Below, piece after piece: positions 53,463 to 64,000 of a stretch of DNA of 64,000 bases. Location: the NCBI RefSeq assembly GCF_004359215.1, contig NC_090611.1, forward strand, positions 3,881,506-3,945,505, in the 5' to 3' direction. This DNA comes from Bremia lactucae. Lineage: Eukaryota > Oomycota > Peronosporomycetes > Peronosporales > Peronosporaceae. The notes below the pieces were generated by a model. It searched no databases. It was not told the origin of the DNA and saw only the letters and a list, made by a program, of their open reading frames with translations. Each line of letters opens with the position of its first letter. Positions within the stretch are counted from its first letter, which is position 1. The position numbers and the translations under genes are program-made.

Positions 53463-55912
53463 GCCTAGTCCATCCGAAAAGGAACGTGTTTAAGGTTACT
53501 ATCTCTCTAGATACATGCCCCAACAAAGGGGCTGTTGCGACTGTAGAAGCGATAAACTGGTTGAAACCGTTACTAACTTCTACCAACTGATTTACTCGCT
53601 ACTTATTGGGAAAAAACAGAGCGATTTAGGACAGCGATGTAACTTTCGTTGTTTCATAACTGACTGCATATTAACACGAACTTATTATTTTCACTTGAAG
53701 GTACACGAGAAATAGAGGGCATACAGGTCGCCGACCCCGAAATCTATTTTGCATTCATCTAGATAAAACTATTCGTTTCTAAATGATCGCTTATGGTTTC
53801 GCCGTCAGGCTGTCCTAAAAATTATTGTGATATATCAGCAACAGAATAATTATTTTCGGTTCGCTGAAAAGTCCCTTCTGCATTTTTTTTTAATCAAAAA
53901 CAGCTTGCTTTTAATTTTGACTCGCCAAAAGAATTATTACGTAAGGCTGCGTGGTCGCAACCCGGCAGAGGTAGCAATTCTTTAACGCTTAGAAAAGATT
54001 GCGCCTTGTCTCGACGGATAGCTTCGTGGCATTGTGGTTTAGAGCGATATGACCACCTTGCTCGTGTTCAAGCTGATCGTAATAACAAATCACTTTTTTG
54101 GTTTTCATTATGAATTCATCGCTGCCTTTGGCGATGATAATATTACGAGGCATACATGTCACTATCTTTTTATAATTATTGACTTATTACCTGGTTATAA
54201 TAGTAACAATCGAACACTTGACCAGAGTACAGACAACGCGCAACCTTCTCGCCATTGTGGGGTGAGATGACTATCAATATAGTAGAGGAGTGCTATTTAG
54301 CTTACGGGCTATCGTGGTGAAAACTTTGAGGGTTGCTTTGGAAGAGTCAACAAGTCTTATCCATAGATAAGACTTTAATAGATGTTGCGCAATCATGCTC
54401 AATTGTGCAAACAAAAGTTGAAAGACGCACAACGAGAACAATTAAATCAAACGCAACACTTTGGATTAAAACTGAAAGGGAGTTTCGAAAAAAAATTGCT
54501 GCTATGCAAAGTTTATATAGAATCTTGAAGTTTTGTCTTCTAAAACAAACTAGTTGTACTGTACAACGGTATCGCGAGCTAGAAGAACAGTTAATTAGTG
54601 GTGTTCACTTTCAGATTTCGAAAGTTAGGTAGGTAGCGGTGACATTAAGGACAATTGGAGCTCGATTTAAATGTTAACTGAAAGAGATTTGCTCACGCAT
54701 GCCCTCACTAATGAAGTAGGATATACGCGATTGCCTTTTGACGCTATCCACCGTCTATAAAGATTCGATATTAAAATTTAGTATTCTACATTGGCAAGCA
54801 TGTAAGCTGATTCAAGGATTAGGCCGTCGAGATTTTTCACGCTTAAGATGGCAACAAATTGTACAGATTGAGTCTTGAAATCTAATAGGCATTTTTAAGG
54901 TAAGGACTGCCCGCTACTTGCCTTAAGATTTTAGAAAAGATTTCATTTTCAGAAGACTTGTTCGAACGAGATTGTCGGCATCACCTGCTTCAGATTAACC
55001 GAATATGCAGGGTTTCTAATTGAAGTCTAGTGACTTTAATTATGACCTCAAGACGAAAATAAAACTGCACCCACTACAACCTTCCAAGCTAACTTATATT
55101 TTATAAAAGAGATTACATTGATAGTCCTCCTACCGCCTCCCGCACAAGAAGCCTACTTCCCATCAGCGTGCTCCGTATAACGCTGCCTGCGATGCTCAAA
55201 TCTCGAGCGCCACTCACATGGACGTGGTCCATGTGTTTGCAGTCAAAAGCCAAGACTCTGCGTTTCGGTAAAGTCCGATCTTTTTTATGCGGTACGCTAA
55301 AATATTGTGTTTATGCGCCATGCACCTTTCTCAGAAGGTGCAGTATTCCAAACGGTAGTTAAACATACATCTGCAGATAGGTTTCATGCAAAATAAAAAT
55401 ACCTTTTTTCTTGATTTTGGATGCGTCCCTTCATAAACGATGGTCTTTATCAAATACGCCCTCGCTAATTCTGCGTTCTTTATCCTGCGACTGTCTTAAT
55501 GTAACACACAGCACTGGAAGTGATACCGAGAAGAGAAGTTAGATTTGATTCTGAGAAGTTGTTTCATAGAAAAGAGTGAAACGGATAGCTTCTTCACTGA
55601 TGTAAAATGTCATTATTTCACAATATGGTACCATTTTCATGAAATAAAAAATGGGACGCACAATTCAAAGAGCTACCACAATTACTGCTTCTGTCTCTCT
55701 GACAAGGATGTCCCACGTCTTAACCCCATGTAGCTCTAAAAAAGATTTGAGCCGTTGCTGCCGCAATCGAATTCACACAAAGCTTAGTAAACTTCTGCAC
55801 GCGATTTGATGTCAACTCAAAGACGTGCCTCAACCATGCTACAGATCAGTTCTTCGAACGACGCCGAAGCACAGGGCGCTTAATCGGACTTCAATTATAA
55901 GGATATTGTAAC
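53463..55912. other. 2.4-kb gene-poor region
   Basis: No supportable gene. A plus-strand frame at 54333-54632 has charged helical composition but no ATG and no recognisable motif. Confidence 0.45.
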
Positions 55913-56446
55913 GTTCATTACTTTCCTTCGCAAGCGTTCTTAAGCTCTGCGACGCTCACTTTGAAAGCCAATCGAAGCCATCGTCTCCATCTGCAGCACC
56001 TTCGGTCAGCCTCATGAATTCGGCACTGTCAAACGTCCCTTTCAAAGCAATTGACTCAATTCTTTATGACTCGTCATCGTGCTAAAACGTGTAGACGCTG
56101 TGTTTGTCGTTTTGCGGCATGTCAGCGGCGAAGGACGGAACAGCATCGCCAAGTCAAGAGCTTTGGCCTTCGCTCTAACTTCAAGTGTCACTTCGGAAGC
56201 AATGCGTATCGAAGGAGGCTGTACTCAAACTTAAAACCGTCGTACTTTGACATGCACTGCGATGAAGCTCTTGAGCCCAACGAGCTCGCCATTAGCAGCA
56301 ACGATCTCCAAGTCATGCGCCATTCGTTCGACACGATGCAGCAGCAATTGAGTCGAGGTCTACGTGAGATTCATGAGATGCGTGACTTGTTTACAGAAGC
56401 TTTAAAAAAGGTCGACCGTAGGAACGTTACTTTAACGAGGTGTTAG
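55913..56446 (+). pseudogene. Unrecognised plus-strand coding remnant
   Basis: One frame (to about 56093) reads KLCDAHFESQSKPSSPSAAP and PFKAIDSILYDSS, Ser-rich and protein-like. An overlapping frame goes on to 56446 with LYSNLKPSYFDMHCDEALEP and a probable helix (VMRHSFDTMQQQLSRGLREI, then HEMRDLFTEALKKV). The two together look like one gene broken by a frameshift, or two exons. No family is recognised and there is no convincing ATG. Confidence 0.35.
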
Positions 56447-57375
56447 TTTTGTGTGATTAACGCACTCGGAATGCATCTTTATACTTTACACTGCATTATT
56501 TATTCTATGCATTGTGCCAAGAGTATTCTCGTGTATCACAACTGCACAACGTTGTCATGTAAGGGTAAATCAATTTGTTCACCTCTCCACAAACTAACCC
56601 GTGTGTTTACTGCCGAACTTCTTAAATCAAGCCCCACAAGCCTATTTGACAACTCATTTTTAAAGAGATATTTTTCTGTTGAATGTTCCAGCGAAATGAA
56701 AAGTTATACGAAATTACAAATAATAGATTTTTCTTCTTTGGGAATGTTGCATCCGGAAAGTCTGATTGAAAAGCTCCAGCTAATCTTCAAATAATACCTT
56801 CGTCGTCATTTTGAGATTAGTTATACACGAATATCCGCGCGTCAAGCAGCGATTGGCGGGGTTTATAAAATACTCAAATCAATTAATAAAAAGAGTTGTC
56901 ACATTACTGCCCCATTGTTATTATGGAAGCTAGTATGTTATTCAACTTTATTCTTCCGTTTATAATTATGTGCTGAACGACACTTTGACAAGCTGCTAGA
57001 TTCAAAGCTTGCTATGTTCCGTAAGGAACGAAACGTAAGACAACGCAGCTCAATGAAATGTCCAATGTATATCTTCAAACTTCGTGCTTTCGACGAATGT
57101 GCGAGACCTGAAGCAAATTATGTACATTTCAAGGTGTTGCAGCAAATACTATAATACTAAAAGAAGCAAGCCAGCATTATACAATCAAAGGCCAAATACC
57201 ATGTCTTACCACCATTCCAACTAAATAAAAAAAAATCGTCTTCCTTCCGGTGTTTCGAATCATTAAAATATATAATTATTTGGTACGATCATTTAAAGTC
57301 GATACGCATCTAGAATACTAAAAATGTGACGACGAGAAGAGATGATAAATCCAACTGCCAGCATGTGGCAATCGT
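56447..57375. other. Intergenic, nothing recognised
   Basis: AT-rich region downstream of the kinase gene on its strand. Confidence 0.45.
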
Positions 57376-59151
57376 CTAGACTTCCAAAACCCAGCTCGAT
57401 TTGCACGCTTCTTCACACGAAATCCGTTTATTTGGATCCGGATGCAATAGCGACGCCAATAAAAAGGCTGCACGAGGCGACAATGTCACTGGAAAAAACC
57501 ACGTTGGAAACACGACCGAGCGGCGATTCGTGACCCCATTGGACCCTTCTGGACCAAGCGAGGACGAAGTAGTGCCACTCGCCAATGAAGAGCACCATCC
57601 GACATTTGAATTCGTATTCGAGATGCAATTCGAGTTATTCCGCATCAAAGCTCGCGAAGCGGAAATTGTCGAATAAGTCAATGCCATGTCAGGCACTTGC
57701 GACTTGGAAAGACTCGTGGGACTTCCACTTTGGTACGAATTCGAGTCATACACGAGTTTGTTCGTATGTGAATCACACGGTAGCGATCGTAACCACTCGC
57801 TAAACTTGAGATATCGTGGACACGTGGTTAATTCACGTCCAAATGGGAGACTTCCAACCAATAAACCATAGAGAATCACACCAATACTCCACATATCGGC
57901 TTTCCGTCCATCGTAGCCATATCTTGCATTCGAAAGCACTTCGGGAGCCACATAATGAGGCGATCCCACCATCGAATTCAATCGTCGAAACCGTGACGGT
58001 GCCACTACTCCCGTGGAGAGAGTTGTCTCACTATGATGCTCCCGATCCTCCCCACTTGTGCCACTGCTCACAGCGGCAATATAATGAGCCGAGAGTCCAA
58101 AATCAGCAATTTTAAGCACGTCGGCCTCACTCAAGAGCAAATTCTCAGGTTTCAAGTCCCGATGGACAATACCCAATTGATGGCAATACCGGACTCCCGA
58201 AAGAAGTTGTTTAAAATACGTGCGTGCAACTGTTTCATCCACGCCCGTATCGCCTCGAATTCGATCAAATAATTCCCCGCCATACGCCAGTTCCAAGACC
58301 AAAAAAATCGTCGATTTGGATGGTTGAATCAATTCCAACACATCGTATAATTGCAAGACATTGGCATGGCCACTTCCAAGACGTTCCCCCGTGATCGTAT
58401 TGCCTGTGAGTTTATGCATGTGTGCGATTTCACGATAAATGGTTTGACGGGCTTGAAGGAAGGCGCGGTATTTTGCAGGAAGGTGTGGAATCACGTACGA
58501 AACGTCGTGAAGCATGACGACGGAATCGTCTTCGTCGCGATTGTGGGGAGGCACGGGCCTCGCGGACGCAGCCACGGCCACGGAAGCTGATGCTACGGAC
58601 CGTTGCGAGAATTCTTGAACGGGTTCTTCACTGGTAGACCGTTGGTCGGCGGTGCGAGGACGTCGTCGTCGCTGAGAAAGCGGTGGGTTTTGGAGCGCGT
58701 CGTCGTCGTGGTCCACAAGCCAGAGACTTACACACATTTCAAGGGTGAGTTCTCGAAGCACCGGAAGTGGCGTGCTGGTGACGTAACATGCCAGTAATTC
58801 ACGTCGATGGGGGAGATGGACCCAATAGACATTATCAAGTGTCATGCCACGGACGTGCCCAAGAATCGGGACGCCAGGTTTGACAATCTCGGCACGACGG
58901 AGAGCCCCTGGCGTCGTGAGTTTATACCCAACGGGATTGAGAATTTTGACGGCCACGGGTCGTTTCATACGCTGATCAAATGCTTCGTAAACGACGCCCG
59001 CGATGCCCCCGCCAAGGTAATTGCCCATAACAAACGCCGCAGTGTCGGGCGTCGAGGAAAGTGTGATGCGCTGGCCGTCGTACGTTGCCACGCGCTCGGG
59101 CGACACGTTGGCCTCGCTTAGAGGCATGTACTTGTTCTTAAGGAGCGCCAT
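57376..59151 (-). CDS. Ser/Thr protein kinase with large N-lobe insertion (591 aa)
   Basis: ATG at 59151; the frame is uninterrupted. Kinase landmarks: Gly loop LGGGIAGVVY (46-55), VAVK with Lys69, the probable alphaC Glu241 in REIAHMHKL, HRDLKPEN (330-337), DFG (350-352), APE (402-404) and DMWSIGVILYGLLVGSLPF. All catalytic residues are present, so it should be active. About 170 residues, including an Arg/Ser-rich low-complexity segment (155-200), separate Lys69 from alphaC, where 10-20 residues are usual. Shorter insertions lie in the activation loop (about 355-392) and between helices F/G and the C-lobe end (about 448-545). The catalytic loop and activation segment resemble the CAMK group. 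The substrate is unknown. No intron is apparent. Confidence 0.87.
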   Translation of the reverse strand: MALLKNKYMPLSEANVSPERVATYDGQRITLSSTPDTAAFVMGNYLGGGIAGVVYEAFDQRMKRPVAVKILNPVGYKLTTPGALRRAEIVKPGVPILGHVRGMTLDNVYWVHLPHRRELLACYVTSTPLPVLRELTLEMCVSLWLVDHDDDALQNPPLSQRRRRPRTADQRSTSEEPVQEFSQRSVASASVAVAASARPVPPHNRDEDDSVVMLHDVSYVIPHLPAKYRAFLQARQTIYREIAHMHKLTGNTITGERLGSGHANVLQLYDVLELIQPSKSTIFLVLELAYGGELFDRIRGDTGVDETVARTYFKQLLSGVRYCHQLGIVHRDLKPENLLLSEADVLKIADFGLSAHYIAAVSSGTSGEDREHHSETTLSTGVVAPSRFRRLNSMVGSPHYVAPEVLSNARYGYDGRKADMWSIGVILYGLLVGSLPFGRELTTCPRYLKFSEWLRSLPCDSHTNKLVYDSNSYQSGSPTSLSKSQVPDMALTYSTISASRALMRNNSNCISNTNSNVGWCSSLASGTTSSSLGPEGSNGVTNRRSVVFPTWFFPVTLSPRAAFLLASLLHPDPNKRISCEEACKSSWVLEV

Positions 59152-61257
59152 GGAGACGACGAGGATTGAGAGGAGAGGCGCCCCGAGAGTCGAGTGCCCC
59201 GTACAACCGGAGTAGGCGAAAGTGTAAATGTGGGAAGCTGGCTGGGTGGAAAACCGAATTAAGATTTTTTAGTGGACGATTTGTGTCCGTGTTGGAATCA
59301 TACAAGAAGAACAAGAACTCGTGGGTCTTTCGCACTCGGTATACGGTACTCGACGCGAGAAATGGCCACGTAGAAAGGTACGTTTGTCCCGGACGCAATA
59401 TGCAAGGGGAATTGATGTCAATGACGACCAGTGCGTTAACGCGAGAGGGAGGTTTTGTATAATAAAAAGACTTGTAGCGCGCGTACTTGCGGCACGTCGT
59501 AATGCGGTGGGGACTCCTTCCGACACGCTACTATGGGTTTCTACACGCTTAAAACTTCGGGCCAGAACACGACGATTTACGATGATTACGCTCCGATGAA
59601 GTTTAATTTTATTAATTGTATGCATTGAGCTGACTCCCTTCGGAGAAAATTGATACACGTCAGACCAGACACAGCAGACTGACTGATCTTTCATATGTAC
59701 GCGTGCTGCGATTCGTTAGAATTGCAACACACGGATTTTTGGACAAAAAATGTGTGGCGAACATCATCTAAACGGCTTCAAAGCTCCTTCCGAGAACGAA
59801 CATGAGCATTTTCCGAAGACGTAGAATGCGGTTGCCGCATCCTATTTGTACATATTTTCTTTAATTTAAAGCGAATGCGAGGAGAAATATCCGAGTGCCC
59901 TTATGGTTTCCTTGCAGTCGCATGCGCCACCAACTGGCGCTAGCACTCCGCCATGTGTGAGGTTTCTGTAACCGAATTGACCGCATTACGCACATTTAGC
60001 CATCGTATAGCTGGAGTGGGCGAATTTGCTTGCTCCAGCGCAAACAAATGCGGCAGCTTGTCGTCTAATCCCATGTCGCAACTGCTCCGACGCAATCCTC
60101 GTGTATGATTGCTGTGCTAAGCTTCCTCAACAGATTTTTGGTAGCCGTTTTGATCAAAGTTTTCGAACGAAACTTTATCTGCTAAACTTTTTTTTGGACC
60201 TTCTGGCGTGGTTCAGCCCCTTAGTAATCCAGTACCGGGACTGGCACTCTTAACTCGAAAAAAAAACGTGATATCCACGATTAGGCCGCATACGAAACAC
60301 ATGCGTAGCCCACGGCCTGTGGGACGTATTTGCCAATTCAGATAATAACGTACAGATACTGCTCGTCAATGTGGTACAGTGTCTCTCTCACGCTAGTTTA
60401 ACCACGCTCACTGGTCTACGCGTTGTCTCTCACGTCCCCAGATTGACGTCAGAATGAAATGTCGAGGCATCACGCAGAGACAACATGATCGACAGCGTCG
60501 AATTTTTGACGCAATGTCACGGTGTATGCCGTCCTATACTAAAATGTCTATTTTATCGCCATTTGACTTTCGTCATCAACGGCTTCTTGCGTCTACTTGA
60601 CACATTGTACCGCCGACCAATTGTCTGCACAAGGATCGACGCAATCTATACACTAAATAAGTGAATTCTCTTCTTAAATCAATTGATCAATTTGAGCAGC
60701 AAAATGTGCAAGCGTTTTGTTCTTATTTCAGGTGCTGGCGATCACGGCCTCGGTGCTCAAATTGGCAGCCTCTATCATAACTCATTCCTACGGTTTTTCA
60801 CTTTGTATGTCTTAGTGTTGAGGTCTTGTTCAATTATAAAAGTAGCAACGGCGTGAAAATTGCTTGATAAGTGCACAGGTTATTGAAACACCAATTTTAC
60901 CATATATACATGCATAGGCTGCTGCGCTACTTTTTTCACCAGCAGCCGTTTTTAGGGAAATCAGACAATGCCTTTCACACAATGGGAACGTTCTTTGTTT
61001 TAAGCTGCTCACCAGAAATTGTTGGATTGCGAAACGTTCTAATTAGTCGCCGTTTTCATTTTTTTAGCGCTGATCACGATTTGGTCGACAGCCATTCAAC
61101 GGCTGCCCAAGTTCTTGTAAGACTTCCGCATTTCATGTGATCCAAATTATCTACGTAATGCGTCATGTATGACTCATTAATAGAACAGGCGCCTTTTAGA
61201 AGAGACTTTTAATGAACTAATCAAATCTATTCTTCGAATGCTAAGGAATGGAAACGA
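59152..61257. other. 2.1-kb intergenic region, nothing recognised
   Basis: It holds the presumed kinase promoter near 59152-59300. No other gene or element end is supported. Confidence 0.45.
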
Positions 61258-61262
61258 CGGAG

Positions 61263-61806
61263 TGTATAACGGGCTAAAGTTGCCCTAATGTTATACAGTC
61301 CCCATTAAGTACACTTGGTGTACTTAAGGGGATGGTCAATTACTATTTTATAGTAATTAGACCCAGCACTCGGGTGTGGTTCACATTTGTGACCAACCCT
61401 TGTGTATGTGATGCACATGGGTGCATTCACATTAGGAGGGATGACGCCCAGCGTCATCCGTGATGACGGCTAGCGTCATCCGTTATGCGAGGTATCTAGA
61501 AAGATACACTCGCAATACATATCAAGTGTTATCTATAGATATGACATTTTGATTGGTAAATATAGGTATTTATATCTAATACAATTAAATAAAAATCAGT
61601 CTCCTACTTGATAAGTGCGCACGAGGAGCCGGATTACCGCTCCCGTGACGACACTTAATCAAAGTACTTAGTGCGTTGGGTGAGGTCGCTAACGCTCCCA
61701 CCACAACTACGTCACTGCACGCAAAAGGAGCAGGTTAAACCGCTTCCGCGCTGTGCTAGGAAGTGTGTCTAAGTAGAGCGTGGCCGCATTACGACGTGCC
61801 CGCCTA
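61263..61806 (+). repeat. Solo A-type LTR with 5-bp target duplication
   Basis: It starts TGTATAACGGGC and runs as the A-type LTR to CCCGCCTA. CGGAG lies on both sides (61258-61262 and 61807-61811), with no internal sequence attached, as left by LTR-LTR recombination. The GATGACG..CGTCATC hairpin is duplicated here (61439-61481). Confidence 0.8.
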
Positions 61807-61811
61807 CGGAG

Positions 61812-62030
61812 TGGGTATTCGGAACGCAATAAGTAAATACTTCACTGCCCTCTCTTATAAAATTCGCAATGGTAAGCAGCGACAAGATTTTCTCTGCAGC
61901 GAACATGACGTAGCTTTCGGCTGACATAAATTATTATAAGCGCTAAACATGATTTGATTACGCACCGAGGGTTCCAGCATTCTGCAATACCAATTGATTT
62001 TGTGTAATGCACACATCGGTTGGAGAACCG
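61812..62030. other. Junction zone with B-LTR-like fragment
   Basis: Unrecognised sequence to 62002, then 28 bases (62003-62030) similar to the start of B-type LTRs (TGTAATG, then CATCGGTTGGAGAACC), joined directly to the minus-strand pol fragment. Confidence 0.5.
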
Positions 62031-62583
62031 TTTGGCACGGGCGGAGCCGACCAACGTAAAACGTAGGATGCGTTCGCATCCTACGTGGCAATTCTATTGT
62101 GTACGCATTGCCTCTGCGATGCAATACACGGAATTGCCCAATGAACTTGGGTAGTAGTTTACTGCAACCCACGTTAGTGACTACACGCTTAATCAAGTTT
62201 ACCGTAGAGAGTAGTACTGGGTCATAAATTTTAAATGATAGAATATTTGTTCTTTCATGTTTTTCTGCGTTCCTTTTCGGACGGTCCACTGCGTTAGCAA
62301 TGTATTCCTGTACGAAACGGATTACAATTCTCGAGCCAGCAGAAATTTCTTCTGCTGACTCATTTGTTTTGTCTTTCCCAGAGCTTTGTGCGCATTTCCA
62401 TAAGATCTTGCTCAACTTCGATGTCGATTGCTTCGACATCGACATCATTCGCGTCGTTGGTACGGTGTATGTGTTGTGGACGCATGCACCGAAATATTGA
62501 TGGCGAGTTCGACCATCGGTAAAAGTTCGCTCTAATTCGGATATGATTGGACGTATCCTCGAAGTATATCTTCGAGGACGCAA
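62031..62583 (-). pseudogene. Integrase C-terminal region of the edge chromovirus (truncated)
   Basis: Contains ANAVDRPKRNAEKH, DPVLLSTVNLIKRVVTNVG, SKLLPKFIGQFRVLHRRGNA and ELPRRMRTHPTFYVGRLRP, the standard C-terminal module of oomycete gypsy integrases. The open frame runs past the break into unrelated sequence to 61855, adding about 55 foreign residues. Confidence 0.8.
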
Positions 62584-62891
62584 TTTACGCGTTCCATCTG
62601 ACCATCTGTCTCTGGATAATCAGAAGTTGACATAGTCAGCCGTGTTCCGAGAGATCGGAACACGGATTGCCAAAACTCCGCCGTAAACCGTAGATCTCTA
62701 CCCGAGACCAGTTCTCGGGGTAACCCGTGGAGTTTGAATACCGTGTCGATAAAGGCACGGGCACATCCCGGAGCCGTGATCGACTCTAGTACTGCAGCAA
62801 GATTTACTATCTTGCTGAATTTGTCTACAAAAACAAGGATTCCATTGGTTTTGTGATCGTCTTCGGGAAATCCGAAGACGAAGTCAGACAT
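62532..62891 (-). pseudogene. Integrase catalytic core of the edge chromovirus
   Basis: SDFVFGFPEDDHKTNGILVF holds the first catalytic Asp; LPRELVSGRDLRFTAEFWQS the second (S-G-R-D for the usual S-D-R-D); DYPETDGQMERVNCVLEDIL the Glu. The zinc domain upstream (62900-63103) is broken by stops. Confidence 0.85.
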
Positions 62892-63103
62892 TCTGCTGGA
62901 AGTGGTAGAGGCTGGAGAGGTGCACGGGATGAAGGGTTAGGCTTCACCCGTTGACATAGTTCGCAAGCACGAATGTATGTGCGCACGAACTGATACTGGC
63001 GGGGTCAGTAAACGTCGCGACTTACTGTGAGATAAGTTTTCTCACGTCCACGATACCCACTTCTTGTGCATCGTGACACTCATACATGATGCGCAAGCGC
63101 AAA

Positions 63104-63505
63104 TTATTGTGAGTTGGGGACGACGACACGTGGAGTATCGCCGGTAACGGCTGTGTAATACAATAAGCCGTTACGTGTTGTGTATCGATCGGATGACGAT
63201 TGATATAAAGCCGGTAAATCTTTAAAAGATTTATCGGATGGATTCATCAGATGATCCATCAAACTCAAAAGGTCTTTATCCTCTACGTAGGCTTTCTTTT
63301 TGTCATAAAATAAGGAACAAGGTTGATGACGGAACACTTGAAATGAGTGTTGCAACAGTGGGATTATTTTCACTATTGCAATGCGCAGCCGGCTCGAAAT
63401 CGGGTCGGCGTGATAACGCATCAGCGACGACATTAAGTCGTCCTGGTTTATATTCGACGAAGAAGTTATACTCCGCGAAGAAGGTAGCCACCTCGTCATT
63501 CTTTG
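63104..63505 (-). pseudogene. RNase H to integrase linker of the edge chromovirus (frame-broken)
   Basis: One frame reads ATFFAEYNFFVEYKPGRLNV and DALSRRPDFEP (63303-63491); another, after a shift, reads YVEDKDLLSLMDHLMNPSDK, LPALYQSSSDRYTTRNGLLY and DTPRVVVP (to 63104). Confidence 0.75.
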
Positions 63506-64000
63506 CTAGAGATGTGGGCTATTAACGGCCGTGCGTAATGACGCATGCTGCGTATATACGATGAACGGTCTATCTCCGAGGAGATGGACCCTAACTTTAG
63601 CCAGTGCATATTTCATGGCAATGAGTTCCTTGTCGTGCACTGGGTAATTGCGTTCAGCTGGTTGCAGCTGACGCGATTGGTAACAGACGACGCGCTCCGT
63701 GCCGTATGTATCGTATTGCATTAACGCACAGCCGATTGCGAAATCGCTGGCGTCATAGACCACATGGAATGGTCTGTCTTGATCTGCAATCGCCAAGATG
63801 GGCGATTGCATCAAGCTTTGCTTGATACCTTCAAACGAACGCTGACAATCAGCGTTCCATAACCATTTCTCGTCTTTTTTCAAGAGACGAGAGAGATGAA
63901 CTGTCATCTCTGCATAATTGCGAGAGTACTTGTGCAAGTACGCCGCTAAACCAAGGAACTTTCTAAGTCCCTTGACATCGACTGGAACTGGCCAGTCGGT
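63506..64000 (-). pseudogene. RT thumb and RNase H of the edge chromovirus
   Basis: The frame is open from the window edge to a stop at 63506: AYLHKYSRNYAEMTVHLSRLL, FHVVYDASDFAIGCALMQYD (catalytic Asp), PVHDKELIAMKYAL (Glu), FIVYTQHASLRTAVNSPH (the usual D of YTDH is Q). The stop falls where the frame should continue, so the polyprotein is broken. Confidence 0.85.

Larger units (their letters stand above)
62031..64000 (-). mobile_element. Chromovirus pol fragment, continues past window end, hairpin-dense
   Basis: Reading leftward from the window end: the end of RT (DWPVPVDVKGLRKFLGLAAYLHK), RNase H, zinc-binding region, integrase core and the pre-chromodomain motif. The left end stops abruptly at 62030. 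Short perfect hairpins occur every 50-100 bases throughout. Confidence 0.85.

Noticed and set aside
54333..54632. Plus-strand 99-codon frame with charged helical residues
   Set aside because: No ATG, no motif, no neighbouring exon; not enough to call a gene.
61263..62030. A-type LTR at 61263 as the 3' LTR of the minus-strand pol at 62-64 kb
   Set aside because: It has the opposite orientation and its own CGGAG target duplication; it is a solo LTR.
1..64000. tRNA, rRNA or other structured RNA genes
   Set aside because: No cloverleaf, conserved A/B boxes or rRNA sequence was recognised by eye; a covariance-model scan would be decisive.

Overview
The window is nuclear DNA of a plant-pathogenic oomycete, most likely Peronosporales (Phytophthora or a downy mildew). 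This rests on content: three elicitin-like secreted proteins, two secreted RxLR-EER-type effectors, short introns (64-76 bp) and a dense load of decayed Ty3/gypsy chromoviruses, Ty1/copia and Mutator-like elements. Most of the window is repeats; host genes sit as islands between them.

Layout. 0-2.5 kb: two tandem paralogous Cys-rich single-pass membrane proteins. 3.3-4.4 kb: an unrecognised decayed gene. 4.7-12.9 kb: two head-to-tail degenerate Ty1/copia copies sharing a central LTR; both carry, inside the integrase region, the same 1.05-1.2 kb foreign module that encodes a recognisable AWS-SET methyltransferase-like domain. 13.35-16.3 kb: a degenerate Mutator-like element with long terminal inverted repeats and a perfect 9-bp target duplication. 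16.7-18.0 kb: an RxLR-EER effector with a frame-broken C-terminus. 18.76-24.27 kb: a minus-strand Ty3/gypsy element with a perfect 5-bp target duplication and a 19-bp minisatellite. 25.1-26.5 kb: a C2-domain protein. 29.2-31.0 kb: a four-exon gene fusing a PHD finger, a Sir2 deacetylase and a ZZ finger. 31.5-46.4 kb: two adjacent chromoviruses (LTR families called A and B here), each with an antisense ORF between pol and the 3' LTR, then a truncated inverted A-type LTR. 46.9-48.3 kb: a second effector, paralogous to the first, with an RRQR variant motif. 48.6-49.5 kb: cystinosin-like transporter. 50.8-53.5 kb: elicitin-like triplet. 57.4-59.2 kb: a Ser/Thr kinase with a large insertion between the ATP-binding Lys and helix alphaC. 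61.26-61.81 kb: a solo A-type LTR with 5-bp target duplication. 62.0-64.0 kb: part of a minus-strand chromovirus pol that is exceptionally dense in short perfect hairpins.

The host genes do not form one pathway. The secreted ones (elicitins, effectors, Cys-rich membrane proteins) fit host interaction or surface roles, while the sirtuin, kinase, cystinosin and C2 protein look like housekeeping or regulatory genes. The observations most worth following are the SET module carried by a copia element, the hairpin-saturated chromovirus with co-varying LTR stems, the PHD-Sir2-ZZ fusion and the effector pair. Coordinates of decayed element parts are approximate to some tens of bases; everything was read by eye without database searches.
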